A DNA stretch of 64,000 nt from assembly GCF_900112615.1 (NCBI RefSeq), contig NZ_FOMK01000002.1, forward strand, positions 806,001-870,000, given 5' to 3'. Positions 52,556-60,700 of this stretch are shown one piece after another. A model generated the notes under the pieces. That model searched no databases, was not told the DNA's origin, and saw nothing but the letters and a program-made list of their open reading frames with translations. The position numbers and the translations under genes were made by a program. The stretch is from Chitinophaga sp. CF118. Lineage in GTDB: Bacteria > Bacteroidota > Bacteroidia > Chitinophagales > Chitinophagaceae. Positions within the stretch are counted from its first letter, which is position 1, and every line of letters starts with the position of its first letter.

Positions 52556-53665
52556 TTATTTTTTAAACAGGCTACCGTAATGTTCTTCCATAATCAGGTA
52601 AGGATCATCTGTATGGGCAACAGACTGTATGTTAATAAGGCTGGTTTTACTCATCATCCTTAACATCATTCTTCTTTCACATTTTACCATTACCCCGTTC
52701 TCCTTTCTGAATCCGGCTAAAAAGGCATTGCGGCCATGTGCACATAAATGATTATTGACAAAAATCAGATCTCCTGCATCTGGTACATAATCGTTATAAA
52801 TCAGCGGTTGAGCTTCTTCCCAGAAGTTAACAAGATGCTCCATCGCTTCAGGCGACTGATCTGCCTGTTCGTTATAGATCTGTTCTGCTGCATCAAATCG
52901 TATAAAAGGTCTTGCTTCATTGCCATATAAAACCGATGTAGTCACATCTTCTCCCTGGAAATCTTCCAGCGCATAGTTTGCATCCTTAGGACATTTATAA
53001 ATAGGTTTGAACAATGCTTTCAGGTTATCATTCATCTCACCGTGAGAACGGATAGAATACAATGAAGAGGGTACTCCTTCTTCATTCCGCAGGAAAAGAA
53101 AACTCAAAAAATCTGCCTGGTTAAACAAAAAAGCATCTTCTGTATGTACAAACAGATCTGTTTTTGAACCAGAACCTGTTTGCGTATAACTCATTTTCTC
53201 ATCCGGGATCACGGCATGTATTAACCCGCCTCCTTTGCGTTGGGCAAAATACTGCACTGGTTTCGATGGCACTACCCCATGCAATAAGGAACTGATAAAG
53301 CCATACCGGTATAATTTAGCAGGATCCATCTGCTGCCATGAAGAAGGTGTAGGACCAAGATCTTCCTGATCTACATGGATCAATCCCTTAAAGATGATAG
53401 CACCATATTGCGCAGCAGAAAAATCTGTTCCAAAATTACTTAGGATCTTCACTATCCGTTCAGGTAATAACTGAAAAGCATTCAAATGTAATTCCGAAAT
53501 ATAAGCGGGGTTTTCACAGCTGCCAAATTCACGCACCAGCATATCGCCAACAACATTTATTCTATTAGCTTCTCTGGGGGTGATCTGAATAACTAAAGGG
53601 CTCAAAGGAGGTGGCACGATCGTATTGACGGCGTGGCCATTCATCTCCATATAAATGGGTTTCAT
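52556..53665 (-). CDS. Fe(II)/2-oxoglutarate-dependent L-lysine C-hydroxylase (clavaminate synthase-like)
   Basis: 369 aa, TauD/clavaminate-synthase fold. The Fe ligands are H174 and E176 in FVHTEDAF (HxE form) and H310 in LCAHGRNAF; the 2-oxoglutarate Arg lies in KCERRMMLRMM (near 334-336). PRR-free start MKPIYMEMNGH; IIFKGLIHVDQEDLGPTP is typical of the VioC/AsnO/KDO group. Members from Chitinophaga, Niastella and Flavobacterium have been characterised, as I recall, as L-lysine 4-hydroxylases (KDO enzymes), with free amino acid substrates. That makes 4-hydroxylysine the likely product here. It sits 5 bp before the decarboxylase and 35 bp after the diiron hydroxylase, so it is part of the siderophore operon. 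Confidence 0.9.
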   Translation of the reverse strand: MKPIYMEMNGHAVNTIVPPPLSPLVIQITPREANRINVVGDMLVREFGSCENPAYISELHLNAFQLLPERIVKILSNFGTDFSAAQYGAIIFKGLIHVDQEDLGPTPSSWQQMDPAKLYRYGFISSLLHGVVPSKPVQYFAQRKGGGLIHAVIPDEKMSYTQTGSGSKTDLFVHTEDAFLFNQADFLSFLFLRNEEGVPSSLYSIRSHGEMNDNLKALFKPIYKCPKDANYALEDFQGEDVTTSVLYGNEARPFIRFDAAEQIYNEQADQSPEAMEHLVNFWEEAQPLIYNDYVPDAGDLIFVNNHLCAHGRNAFLAGFRKENGVMVKCERRMMLRMMSKTSLINIQSVAHTDDPYLIMEEHYGSLFKK

Positions 53666-53700
53666 ATATCACTATTTTAATGGGGGGATTAATAATTAAA

Positions 53701-54651
53701 TTACATAGTGGCAACCGGCCGGCTGACTTTCTTTTTTAATTTATACTCTTTCCAGGCATCGAATCTATATGCACTTGCCATTTTTCCACCATCAATATGA
53801 TTCCAGCCCGGGGGCATAATCACATACTTTAATTTATCAGCTAATGTGGGCGCATTTACGATATCCTTCCAGAGATCTTTCCAGAGTTGCACCTGGATCT
53901 GCCAGATATTTTTACTATTGATGTTATCATTAAGAATACCATAAACGGGCTTTACATCGTCCAGCTCCGACTGGAAAGTACCGAAGATCTTATCCCAGAT
54001 AGAAAATGTTTCACCATAGTTCCTGTCCAGGTAAATGAAATTCTTTGCATGATGTACCCTGTGTACTGAAGGCGTTATAAACAACCGCTCCATGAAGGTT
54101 TGTTTTCCAACAAGCGTATCGAAATTATCATTGACATGCTCATACAATCCATACAATCTTGCGATGGCCTCCGCAATGAAAATCATGAATGGATCGAACC
54201 CTAAAATGGGTAACCAGATCACCGTGAGCGGAATGTGCAGGATCCCAAAGAAGGATCCCCGCACAGCCACTGTCAGCTTCATTTCTTCAGCAGTATGATG
54301 TACACCGTGAATGCACCAGAAGAACCGTACTTTATGTCCTAAAAAATGCACAAGCCAGAACATAAAGTCGTACACCAGGTAAGCCAGTATCCATATATAC
54401 CAGGCATTTCCGAGCGTGAAGAAACGATGTTCATACATCCACATCATGGTTCCGAATATCACTACCTTACTTAAAAAGAAATAGGGAACGCTCTCTAATA
54501 CGTAACACAAAACATTTACCCATCCTTCTTTATTGCTTTCCATTTTCTTCGTAACCACTAACACGATCCATTCTATAATGACCAATCCAAGTACGATATA
54601 TCCGAATACGCCCTGTAATTTGCCAAGCAACATCACTAAAGCATTGTTCAT
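53701..54651 (-). CDS. sterol-desaturase/fatty-acid-hydroxylase-superfamily membrane protein in the siderophore operon
   Basis: 316 aa from the ATG at 54649-54651, 16 bp after the preceding gene; the TTG at 54697-54699 overlaps that gene and is less likely. Four or more membrane helices. The diiron histidine motifs are complete: HFLGH (102-106), HGVHH (115-119) and HRVHH (197-201), with an extra His near 172. Enzymes of this superfamily hydroxylate or desaturate lipid-like substrates at the membrane. Its place between the synthetase and the lysine hydroxylase is unexpected. It may install a further hydroxyl on a siderophore part or fatty acyl tail, or remodel lipids. The substrate is not predictable from sequence. 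Confidence 0.88.
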   Translation of the reverse strand: MNNALVMLLGKLQGVFGYIVLGLVIIEWIVLVVTKKMESNKEGWVNVLCYVLESVPYFFLSKVVIFGTMMWMYEHRFFTLGNAWYIWILAYLVYDFMFWLVHFLGHKVRFFWCIHGVHHTAEEMKLTVAVRGSFFGILHIPLTVIWLPILGFDPFMIFIAEAIARLYGLYEHVNDNFDTLVGKQTFMERLFITPSVHRVHHAKNFIYLDRNYGETFSIWDKIFGTFQSELDDVKPVYGILNDNINSKNIWQIQVQLWKDLWKDIVNAPTLADKLKYVIMPPGWNHIDGGKMASAYRFDAWKEYKLKKKVSRPVATM

Positions 54652-54667
54652 TGTTTCCGGTTTATCT

Positions 54668-57049
54668 TTAATGAATTGGGGTTGGCTTATATACTGCAAC
54701 CGGGTTCTTTAACGTACCCGCTAATTGCAGGCTACCGGCAGGATCTGCCAGATCTACCATCTGTTTATTATTTCTTAGCTGCAACCTGTTCAAACAGGAA
54801 AGTGTAAACTCAGGAGCAAAAAGATCATACTGTTCAAACTTCTCTGCAAGCTGAGGATGATCCTGCTGATAATCCTGGATACATGCTGCCACTAATTCCC
54901 AGAATTGCTCATCACTATAGTCGCAATGTTCTTCAAGAATCTCTGTCAAAAATCTAAAGAAACAATCAAACACATCGATGAACAGGGACAGTATCCGTAG
55001 TTCCTCCGGAACATCTACACAAATACGCCTTGCTTTTTCGGGCAATTCCAGTTCTGTATTAAACACCGCGATCTCTTCAGTGATATCTTTCATAATCGCT
55101 TTCACGGGAATGTTTCCCTCCATCACCAGGATCAGGTTTTCACCATGCGGCATAAATACCAGGTCATGCTGATAGAAACAATGCAACAGCGGTGTTAAAT
55201 AACATTGTAGGTATTGCTGCAGCCATACACTTGTACTTTTTCCGGAAGCGGCTATTAATGCAGGTAACAGGGCATCTCCGTTATTATCTACGTGCAGCAG
55301 GGCAGCCATTGTCATGAGTTGTTGGCCGGGTGCTAAAACAGTTGCCGGACTTTCGCGCCACAATGCAGCAAGCATTTTATTATATGCAGAGTTTCTGCCA
55401 AATTCTTCATAATAAAAATTGCGATACCCTACTGTTGCTACTTCACATAACAAAGTGAATCCTAACTGTTTGATATAAGGGTCCTCTCCTATGGCCTGTT
55501 TGATCCAGTTGGTGATTGGCGGTGTACTATCCATGTAATAAGGCGTTAATCCGCGCACAAATCCCATATTCAATACAGACAAGGCAGTTTTGGTATAAAA
55601 CTTTTCCGGGTTACTGATATTATAAAACGTACGAATGGACTGCTGTGGCTTAAATTCATCGGGACCATAACCAAGACACAACAGATTATTAGCTGCAATA
55701 TCCGGCGCAAATATGATGGACAGTTTATTATACCACTGCCACGGATGTACCGGAATAAAAAAGTAATCCTTCGGACTTAGCCCTTTCTTTTCTATTATCT
55801 GATTAAATAAAGAAAGGGTCTGCGGATCCAGTTCTTTTTCCAGTAGTGTTTGATAAGACAACTCATCGATTGCACTATAAGAGGTGTGACTTTTATGTCC
55901 CGCCAGCCATATCAGCTGAATTGCCTGATCTGCTTCAGGTGCAAACTCCTGGTAATCGTCCGAATCAAATCCGATACGGCCGTTATTCGCTACGAAACAG
56001 GGATGCCCGCTTGTCATGGCATGTTCAAATGTCTGGTAGTCTGCCTGAGCAAGTTCTTTTGCGGTAAGACTTTTCTTCGACAACATATAAGTGCTGCCAT
56101 AAAGTGTACTCGCAATTTCCTCCATATAACCGGGTAATTGCTCTTTGCTGATATTCAGTCCATCACTAAATTCAAGGATGAAATAAAGACTATCCAGGTC
56201 CGTGGTTTTCCTATCAATGCGCTTAGTAACAGTCTGCTTGTCAATATACCAATGGTTAAGGCTTAACTTTTTCGCTTTAAACAGGTATTCAATACCCGGT
56301 TTGCCAGGCGGCACCAGGCTATAATGACCCCATCCGTTTTCTTCACTCTGTAATACAGGCTGCAGCAGCAATTCATGTGCAAATTCACTGATGATCTTAG
56401 CAACATGTAACCTGTTGGCCTTTGCCCATAATTCGGGCTTTAAATGCGCAATTCCTTGCTGAGGTATTTTCATATTATTTTCTTTGTTTAATGCTTTATA
56501 ATATTGTGCCCGGGTACAAAATGCCAGACTTGCTATTTTGTTAGGTAATTGAATGTTTCGCTGATATTCGAATCCGGCACGCTTATTCAGTTCATGAATT
56601 TTGGTATTGTTCATATCGGGTTCAACAACAATCCTGTTGATACTGCTGTCACTGAACATAAAATCCATGATCGTTGTAAAAACATACCATGTAAAATGAG
56701 GAATACGTTTTTCAGGAGGCCCCACCAGAACATGCATCCCCATATCTCCTGGCAATGCTTCGTAATGTTCGCCAACAGGATCTTTAGCAGGATCATAACA
56801 CTCGCATAAAAAGGAAAACTTTCCATTTAAAATCCCCACAAAGGCATTTGAGTGGCTGGAAGAAATGATACCTTCATACTCCGCGCGAACCTGCTCTATA
56901 GATTTGTTATTACATCCCCAGTACTTTGCATATTCCTGGGTTACCCAATTGTAAATAACCGGCAGATCTTTTTCAAGATCCATGTAACGGATGTCTATTC
57001 TTCCCAGTCCTGCTATTGCTTTGGAATACACCGTTGTACTATTTTCCAT
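54668..57049 (-). CDS. fused GNAT acyltransferase and IucA/IucC-type NIS siderophore synthetase (BibC-like)
   Basis: 793 aa from the ATG at 57047-57049, overlapping the MFS stop by 11 bp; the ATG at 57095-57097 would add 16 residues. Residues 1-190 are an IucB/RhbD-like acyltransferase: IDIRYMDLEKDLPVIYNWV, MHVLVGPPEKRIPHF and VEPDMNNTKIHELNKRAGFEYQR. The remainder is an NRPS-independent siderophore synthetase: the ATP site has SGHPCFVANNGRIGFDSDDYQEFAPE, then FIPVHPWQW, RTFYNISNPEKFYTKTALSV, and a C-terminal FhuF-like iron-transporter-fold part (CYLTPLLHCFYQHDLVFMPHGENL). This fusion matches the BibC architecture known from bisucaberin synthesis. It should acylate N-hydroxydiamines (for example with succinate) and join them as amides, perhaps as a macrocycle. 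Confidence 0.93.
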   Translation of the reverse strand: MENSTTVYSKAIAGLGRIDIRYMDLEKDLPVIYNWVTQEYAKYWGCNNKSIEQVRAEYEGIISSSHSNAFVGILNGKFSFLCECYDPAKDPVGEHYEALPGDMGMHVLVGPPEKRIPHFTWYVFTTIMDFMFSDSSINRIVVEPDMNNTKIHELNKRAGFEYQRNIQLPNKIASLAFCTRAQYYKALNKENNMKIPQQGIAHLKPELWAKANRLHVAKIISEFAHELLLQPVLQSEENGWGHYSLVPPGKPGIEYLFKAKKLSLNHWYIDKQTVTKRIDRKTTDLDSLYFILEFSDGLNISKEQLPGYMEEIASTLYGSTYMLSKKSLTAKELAQADYQTFEHAMTSGHPCFVANNGRIGFDSDDYQEFAPEADQAIQLIWLAGHKSHTSYSAIDELSYQTLLEKELDPQTLSLFNQIIEKKGLSPKDYFFIPVHPWQWYNKLSIIFAPDIAANNLLCLGYGPDEFKPQQSIRTFYNISNPEKFYTKTALSVLNMGFVRGLTPYYMDSTPPITNWIKQAIGEDPYIKQLGFTLLCEVATVGYRNFYYEEFGRNSAYNKMLAALWRESPATVLAPGQQLMTMAALLHVDNNGDALLPALIAASGKSTSVWLQQYLQCYLTPLLHCFYQHDLVFMPHGENLILVMEGNIPVKAIMKDITEEIAVFNTELELPEKARRICVDVPEELRILSLFIDVFDCFFRFLTEILEEHCDYSDEQFWELVAACIQDYQQDHPQLAEKFEQYDLFAPEFTLSCLNRLQLRNNKQMVDLADPAGSLQLAGTLKNPVAVYKPTPIH

Positions 57050-58226
57050 ACGCTGGTCTTTTAATTTTACCTGCTGTAATCTGTTCTCTGAATGCATAGT
57101 AGTAAAGAGATACCACTATGAAATATCCTCCCAGGGCTACCATAAATGGTATATTAAGCGACCACGCATCTACCAGTATACCGGCAAAAAACGAAGCCAT
57201 TAATACACCCATGTTCTGAAAGAAATGGATCTTACTATACTCAATAGCATAAGATTCCGGTGCGCTCACATTAAACAGGAGTACATCAAACCGTACAGCT
57301 GCCTGGAAAAATGCCCATCCATAAATGAACCTTCCTAATACAACCACTCCGGCCACGGGATATCCCTGCAGGATCAGCCCTGCTAATCCCAGCAATAAAG
57401 CAGACACAATGCCCTGATAAACGTTTCCCGAACTTTTTTGCCGTTTATTGATCCATAAAGCAAACACGGCTACTAAAGCAGGTATGGCATAGATACAGCC
57501 TGAGATCACTTTACTGTTATATACCGATACAGATTCCCAGTACCGAACAAAAAACGGCCGGGTAATGAAATCACTGAAATAAAGTACAAGTGTGATAATC
57601 CCCAGTCTTAATACATTCCCCCTGGGAATCAGGCTCACTTTAGGAGCATTTTCCTTTTTGTATTCCTTATCATGAGATACCCAGTTACTGTTAACCAGGT
57701 AAAGGCTCATTCCTGCCTGAATAAAGTCGCCTGCTGCCATACCAAGGAAAATGTATGCAGGGTTTGCCAGATCGATCACAATGCCTCCAAAAACGGCTCC
57801 TAATACACTTCCGAAATGTATAATCACAGATAAGAGACCAATTACATTGGTATGATCTTCCTTTTTTGTAATCCGGAGTATGTAAGGATATACCAACAGA
57901 TAACTTCCCTTGAAAACAATAATGGAAAGCGATACTATCCAGAAGTGGACATAAGATGTAATGAAGAAACAGCATATTGCCAGCATTCCGGCAATCACCT
58001 GTGTATACACCAGTATCTTTAATTCAGATCTTCTTTTTGAAATGAGCGCCCATATGGGAAAAGCAATCATCACTGTTCCACATACAGCACTGAAATAAAA
58101 ACCTACTTCTCTTGGGTCTGTTATTCCAAATCTCGATTCAAAAAAGTGAGGATAAAATGGCATCAGCAGATAATCACTCAGCACTGCTACCATTGTCATA
58201 AAAATCAGGAAAAATCGCAGCTTCAT
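57039..58226 (-). CDS. MFS transporter of the siderophore operon, probable exporter
   Basis: 395 aa with 11-12 predicted membrane helices. Begins MKLRFFLIFMTMVAVLSDYLLMPFYPHFFE. The MFS motif A-like segment lies in SKRRSELKIL. The sequence belongs to the general MFS_1 group, near the siderophore exporters of iuc/bib-type clusters. The start is 1 nt after the stop of the monooxygenase gene, and the synthetase gene overlaps its end, so it is inside the operon. It most likely exports the finished siderophore; import of a precursor is less likely. Confidence 0.88.
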   Translation of the reverse strand: MKLRFFLIFMTMVAVLSDYLLMPFYPHFFESRFGITDPREVGFYFSAVCGTVMIAFPIWALISKRRSELKILVYTQVIAGMLAICCFFITSYVHFWIVSLSIIVFKGSYLLVYPYILRITKKEDHTNVIGLLSVIIHFGSVLGAVFGGIVIDLANPAYIFLGMAAGDFIQAGMSLYLVNSNWVSHDKEYKKENAPKVSLIPRGNVLRLGIITLVLYFSDFITRPFFVRYWESVSVYNSKVISGCIYAIPALVAVFALWINKRQKSSGNVYQGIVSALLLGLAGLILQGYPVAGVVVLGRFIYGWAFFQAAVRFDVLLFNVSAPESYAIEYSKIHFFQNMGVLMASFFAGILVDAWSLNIPFMVALGGYFIVVSLYYYAFREQITAGKIKRPAYGK

Positions 58227-58227
58227 C

Positions 58228-59541
58228 TTACAACAGTTCAGGTATTGTTAGAAAAACCTGTTCTTCCTGCGATACTGAGAATTGCTGAAAAGCAATTCTT
58301 TTCTCAATAGCGTAGACATCTTTACCGGTCATTTCTTTAATGATGTATGAATTCCGGTAACATCCCATGCCAAGATCCGGTGTTGAAATTCCATGTGTAT
58401 GCAATTCCGCATTCTGCACAAATATTTCGTTGCCTTTTGTATCAATAGTATAATTCCGGTTTACATCCAGTCTACCTTTTTCATCCCATTTGATTCGGGA
58501 TGCAATGCCTTCCATAAAGTCCGGAATCTTGTAATAATAACCAGTTGACATGATCACTCCTTCTGTAGTATGCCTGTAGTATTTCTCCTCTTCCTCCTGA
58601 TATAACTCAAGTTCAAAACAACCATCATCATATTTTAACTTCTTCATTTCTGAATTAGTACGCAGGGATACTTTAATGTCATGCTGCAATCGCTTTGTAT
58701 ACAACAGGTCGAAGATGTTACCTATGAGATCATTATTGATTCCTTTATAAAGATGCCGCTGGTTTTTAGAGAGAATATCACGTTTAGCCGGAGGCAGGTT
58801 AAAGAAATAATCTACATACTCAGGAGATGTCATTTCCAGTGTGAGTTTGCTATACTCCAATGGAAAGAACCTTGGCGATCTTGTTATCCAGTGCAATTCA
58901 TAACCATATACGTCGATGTCCTGCAACAGGTCATAATATATTTCGGCAGCACTTTGTCCGCTCCCCACAATCGTGATAGATTTCTTAGCCTGCAAGCTTC
59001 TCTTATGATCGAGATAAGCAGAAGAATGAACCACTTTATCGGTATGTTCCTTACAGGAAGCAGGCATATAAGGTACGGTACCTGTACCCAGTACCAGTTT
59101 ACGCGCCTTTACTACTCCAACTTTTCCACTGCATTTCAGCACGTAATATTTACCTTCCTCATCGTATTCGATTTGTTCTACTGCTGTATTGAAATGAATA
59201 CAGCCCAATTTCTCTATTACCCACTGGCAATATTGATTGTACTCATTTCTCAGGATCTTAAAATTCTCTCTGATATAGAATGAATATATCCGTCCCTGTT
59301 CCTTCATATAATTTAAAAAACTGAAGGGACTTGTAGGGTCTGCAAGAGTAACATGATCGGCAAGAAAAGGTACCTGCAAAGTAGTGTCCTGTAACAACAT
59401 ACCTGGATGCCAGTTAAAGTTTGCACGTTTTTCCAGGAAGATGCCGTTTAAATCAGTAAGTGGTTTTGTCAGACAGGCCAATCCAATATTAAAGGGCCCT
59501 GCTCCAATAGCAGCAAAGTCATACACTTTGTTATTATCCAT
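58228..59541 (-). CDS. lysine/ornithine/cadaverine N-monooxygenase, first gene of the siderophore operon
   Basis: 437 aa. FAD motif GAGPFNIGLA at 13-22, then EKRANFNWHPGMLLQDTTLQVPFLADHVTLADPTSPFSFLNY, the core of the IucD/DesB/SidA family. NADPH motif IVGSGQSAAE lies near 190-200, and the late segment FVQNAELHTHGISTPDLG is typical. The enzyme makes an N-hydroxyamine from the terminal amine of lysine or a diamine such as cadaverine. In BibB/DesB-type systems the diamine is the substrate. It heads the operon; the MFS gene starts 1 nt later. The AT palindrome ATAATTATAATTAT (59540-59553) overlaps its start codon and could be an operator. Confidence 0.94.
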   Translation of the reverse strand: MDNNKVYDFAAIGAGPFNIGLACLTKPLTDLNGIFLEKRANFNWHPGMLLQDTTLQVPFLADHVTLADPTSPFSFLNYMKEQGRIYSFYIRENFKILRNEYNQYCQWVIEKLGCIHFNTAVEQIEYDEEGKYYVLKCSGKVGVVKARKLVLGTGTVPYMPASCKEHTDKVVHSSAYLDHKRSLQAKKSITIVGSGQSAAEIYYDLLQDIDVYGYELHWITRSPRFFPLEYSKLTLEMTSPEYVDYFFNLPPAKRDILSKNQRHLYKGINNDLIGNIFDLLYTKRLQHDIKVSLRTNSEMKKLKYDDGCFELELYQEEEEKYYRHTTEGVIMSTGYYYKIPDFMEGIASRIKWDEKGRLDVNRNYTIDTKGNEIFVQNAELHTHGISTPDLGMGCYRNSYIIKEMTGKDVYAIEKRIAFQQFSVSQEEQVFLTIPELL

Positions 59542-59716
59542 AATTATAATTATTCAGTTATTGTCGGGTTGTGGTTTCACCGGATTAATTGTGTCAGTTG
59601 GGTTTTCGTTACGAACATTTACAATTGACGGTTTGATTTTACTGATGCCTAAAATTACGCGCGGAAAAAAGAATTAACAATCGCCTATCAATGGTAAAAT
59701 AAAGGTAGATGGTAAC

Positions 59717-59732
59717 GTGGTATGCTTACCAC
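59717..59732. promoter_or_regulatory. small dyad upstream of the siderophore operon
   Basis: GTGGTATGCTTACCAC is a perfect 6+4+6 dyad about 180 bp upstream of the N-monooxygenase start. It may be a binding site for a dimeric regulator. Apart from it and element D, the gap 59542-59949 holds only AT-rich sequence and no gene. Confidence 0.3.
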
Positions 59733-59851
59733 ATTTATGGTAGAAGATTTTCTGTGCACGATTATACAACATGCACATATGAAAACTTAATTAAAAGTTC
59801 ACATGTAAAAGGTAATAAATAACAACATACTTTGCAGTAATGTTCATTAAA

Positions 59852-59945
59852 AATGCAAGTTCAATAAACAATTGACTAAAGGAAATGTTAGCAGGCAGTA
59901 TGGAATGTAGCAGGATTCATGTGGACAATTGCCCACATGAATCCT
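59852..59945. repeat. dispersed palindromic element, copy D (minimal form)
   Basis: AGGATTCATGTGGACAA (59912-59928) pairs with TTGCCCACATGAATCCT (59929-59945) with one G-U pair and no loop to speak of. The 5' flank AATGCAAGTTCAATAAACAATTGACT (59852-) is the same as in copies A and B, which ties it to the family although the long interior is absent. It ends 4 bp before the stop of the LuxR gene and is placed as its terminator. Confidence 0.8.
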
Positions 59946-59949
59946 CCGG

Positions 59950-60609
59950 TTAGATCATACCATTCTTAACGGCAAAACTATATAGTTCAACAGCAGAATG
60001 AAGTTGGAGTTTCTTCATGATATTCCGTCTGTGCGTGTGTATGGTGTGGGGGCTTAGATGCAGCTCATCTGCAATCTCCTTATTGGCTTTACCGGATGCA
60101 ACGAGCCGGATAATTTCTATTTCGCGCCCTGTCAATCCGTTCGTTAAATCGGGGGGAATAACGGCTGCAGGCTCCGGTGGTCGTTTCCTGTCTTCCAGTA
60201 AAATATCAACTATAAATGTACAGAAGAACTTCTCTCCATGAAGAGCAGCGCCGATGGCTTTTTGAATATCAGTTTTCGGACTTTCTTTGGTAAGATAGCA
60301 ATGCACATTCAGCTCCAGAGATCTCAGGATGTGCCTTTTTTTTTTCTGACTTGAAATAATAATGACTTTACACGAGGGAATCAGTGACAGTATACTGTGT
60401 AACTGCGCGTGTTCAAAGAAAGTAGGGTTATAATCAAGAATGAGTATATCGGGTTTAAAAGATATCAATACAGGACTTAGTTCCCTCGTATTTCCTGCCT
60501 CCCGGATAATGTAAGGATTTCCCTTACTGGTTAATATACTTTTGATTCCTTCTCTGAAAACAGGTTGTGCATCCGCCAGTATGATGCGGATTTTTTCTGC
60601 TTTGTTCAT
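59950..60609 (-). CDS. NarL/LuxR-family response regulator
   Basis: 219 aa. Receiver domain with IILADAQPV, phospho-Asp in ILILDYNP and Lys in CYLTKESPK. A C-terminal LuxR helix-turn-helix (NGLTGREIEIIRLVASGKANKEIADELHLSPHTIHTHRRNIMKKL) binds DNA. No kinase gene is adjacent. It lies between the siderophore biosynthesis operon and the uptake genes on the same strand, so it may regulate one or both, though no ferric-uptake motif links it. Typical length for the family. Confidence 0.92.
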   Translation of the reverse strand: MNKAEKIRIILADAQPVFREGIKSILTSKGNPYIIREAGNTRELSPVLISFKPDILILDYNPTFFEHAQLHSILSLIPSCKVIIISSQKKKRHILRSLELNVHCYLTKESPKTDIQKAIGAALHGEKFFCTFIVDILLEDRKRPPEPAAVIPPDLTNGLTGREIEIIRLVASGKANKEIADELHLSPHTIHTHRRNIMKKLQLHSAVELYSFAVKNGMI

Positions 60610-60700
60610 TATTTTGATATACTTAAATAATGACCCGTTTAAAAAGGTTGATCAATCGATAGTCTGGAATGGATATTTAGTTCTATAAATATTTCTCCGA

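Noticed and set aside
51036-59541. NRPS or PKS genes for the siderophore
   Set aside because: No adenylation, condensation or carrier-protein motifs are present; the synthetase is of IucA/IucC type.
59540-59553. AT palindrome ATAATTATAATTAT as a Fur box
   Set aside because: Perfect symmetry, but composition is simple AT and it lacks GATAAT half-sites; mentioned only as a possible operator.
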